A stretch of 47,284 nucleotides of DNA from Bacillota bacterium (GTDB lineage: Bacteria > Bacillota > Clostridia > Christensenellales > CAG-138): assembly GCA_023435025.1 (NCBI GenBank), contig JAEYSE010000128.1, positions 1-47,284 of the forward strand. The letters run 5' to 3'. Position 1 is the first letter of the stretch, and every line of letters begins with the position of its first letter. Shown piece by piece: positions 46,877 to 47,284 of this stretch. The position numbers were made by a program, and so were the translations under genes. The notes beneath the pieces are model-generated. The model was not told the DNA's origin and did not search any database. It saw only the letters and a program-made list of their open reading frames with translations.

Positions 46877-47005
46877 GTGGAGGCGCGCACCCGGCGACCC
46901 GCCCGGCCCTCCGGCGGGGCACGCCTACGGGCACTAGGCCTGCGGGCCGTCGCAGGCGGGAAGGTTCCCCGTTGTCTCCCAACGGGGAACTTCCTTATAA
47001 AAATC
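46877..47005. other. GC-rich non-coding stretch with hairpins
   Basis: No credible gene. It contains a perfect 11-base stem at 46964-46990 (GTTCCCCGTTG with CAACGGGGAAC) and GCCTGC/GCAGGC arms near 46938-46956. An open minus-strand frame across this region has no ribosome site and a biased Arg/Pro/Ala composition typical of shadow frames. Confidence 0.5.
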
Positions 47006-47103
47006 GGTTCGATTTCGGGTGGCGCCGAAAAGAAGAAAACACCCCATGATTGGCCTGTTGTAGCGCGGAACCGAAAAAAGTTGGTAGCGAGCAAATCAGC
47101 GTA
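47006..47103. repeat. Repeat copy B with tRNA-3'-end-like start
   Basis: Positions 47006-47026 differ at only two of 21 positions from the T-loop and acceptor 3' end of the tRNA-Cys gene at the right edge, in the opposite orientation. From 47014 it continues as the direct-repeat counterpart of copy A at 44185. It may be the footprint of an element inserted at a tRNA end. The T-stem does not pair, so this is not a functional tRNA. Confidence 0.55.
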
Positions 47104-47229
47104 AAAAGCCCGCGCTTGCAAGGGCTTCGCCGATGCGAGCGTGACTTTTTTCGGAGAAGGAGGAGCAAGGGAGCGGGCGGAGGTTTTTTGTGCAACAAAA
47201 AACGGAGCAAAGCGTACTTTGCTCCGACG

Positions 47230-47284
47230 TGGAGGCGCCACCCGGAATTGAACCGGGGGTGAAGGTTTTGCAGACCTCTGCCTT
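47230..47284 (-). tRNA. tRNA-Cys(GCA), 3' part (5' end outside window)
   Basis: On the minus strand the sequence shows the anticodon arm with GCA (complement of 47269-47271) between AGGTCT and AAAACCT, a variable loop, the T-arm CCCGG-TTCAATT-CCGGG, and the acceptor 3' strand TGGCGCC with discriminator T and encoded CCA (ending at 47230). It matches Bacillota tRNA-Cys closely. The D-arm and 5' acceptor strand lie beyond the window. Confidence 0.93.

Noticed and set aside
46873..47241. Minus-strand frame of 122 codons across the GC-rich repeat region
   Set aside because: Biased Arg/Pro/Ala/Ser composition, no ribosome site, crosses hairpins and overlaps the 3' end of the tRNA-Cys gene.
1..47284. 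CRISPR arrays, insertion-sequence transposases, integrases or phage structural genes
   Set aside because: No regular repeat-spacer array and no recognisable transposase, integrase or phage protein was found.

Overview
The window looks like the chromosome of an anaerobic, probably spore-forming member of the Bacillota (class Clostridia), with moderately high G+C apart from one AT-rich gene near the right end. The evidence is a DnaD-type primosome gene, a CwlD-like amidase, a DUF1540 protein, YlmH, a CotH-type protein, strong AGGAGG ribosome binding sites, several TTG starts and Clostridia-type purine and selenium enzymology. I suspect a Christensenellales-like lineage but cannot prove it.

Layout. 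1-487 (minus): a gene running off the left edge and ending, as far as visible, in an Asp-Arg dipeptide tract. 794-3771: dnaD-like, helicase loader and ispE, followed by a 740-base non-coding stretch with a terminator and a cluster of DnaA-box-like sites. 4516-7193: cwlD, a hypoxanthine-type DNA glycosylase, a DUF1540 protein, a TfoX C-terminal-domain protein and a short-chain dehydrogenase. 7399-12138 (minus): a nucleoside-type ABC importer (BmpA lipoprotein, two permeases, double ATPase). 12730-25382: a selenium-dependent molybdenum hydroxylase locus with a fused Fe-S/molybdenum hydroxylase, a MocA/YgfJ-like maturation gene carrying an in-frame UGA, split xdhABC, a YciI-like protein, a ModE-like regulator with a serine hydrolase, yqeC-yqeB-selD, and a cysteine desulfurase. 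25430-27676: an orphan membrane protein and a GltS-type glutamate symporter. 27951-32941: two overlapping PAS-GGDEF-HD-GYP signalling proteins. 33125-37046: a MORN-repeat membrane protein, an alpha-oxoamine synthase, a conserved unknown and a GNAT acetyltransferase. 37096-43990 (minus): a compact six-gene cell-surface operon (GH16, GT2, VTC, DUF4956, CotH, polysaccharide deacetylase). 44418-47284: ylmH, one AT-rich probably acquired gene, a repeat-rich stretch and the 3' part of a tRNA-Cys gene.

How the parts work together. The importer, the two molybdenum hydroxylases and the selenium/molybdenum maturation genes form a coherent purine module: nucleosides or purines are imported and hydroxylated by enzymes whose molybdenum site probably receives labile selenium through SelD, YqeB, YqeC, the MocA-like protein and possibly the cysteine desulfurase. 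No selA, selB or tRNA-Sec is visible, so SelD could be an orphan SelD, but this can only be settled genome-wide. The GT2/GH16/deacetylase plus VTC/DUF4956/CotH operon is the best candidate here for a little-described system: polysaccharide synthesis combined with a polyphosphate-polymerase-like and a kinase-like protein. The two c-di-GMP-type proteins nearby could control it, but that is inference.
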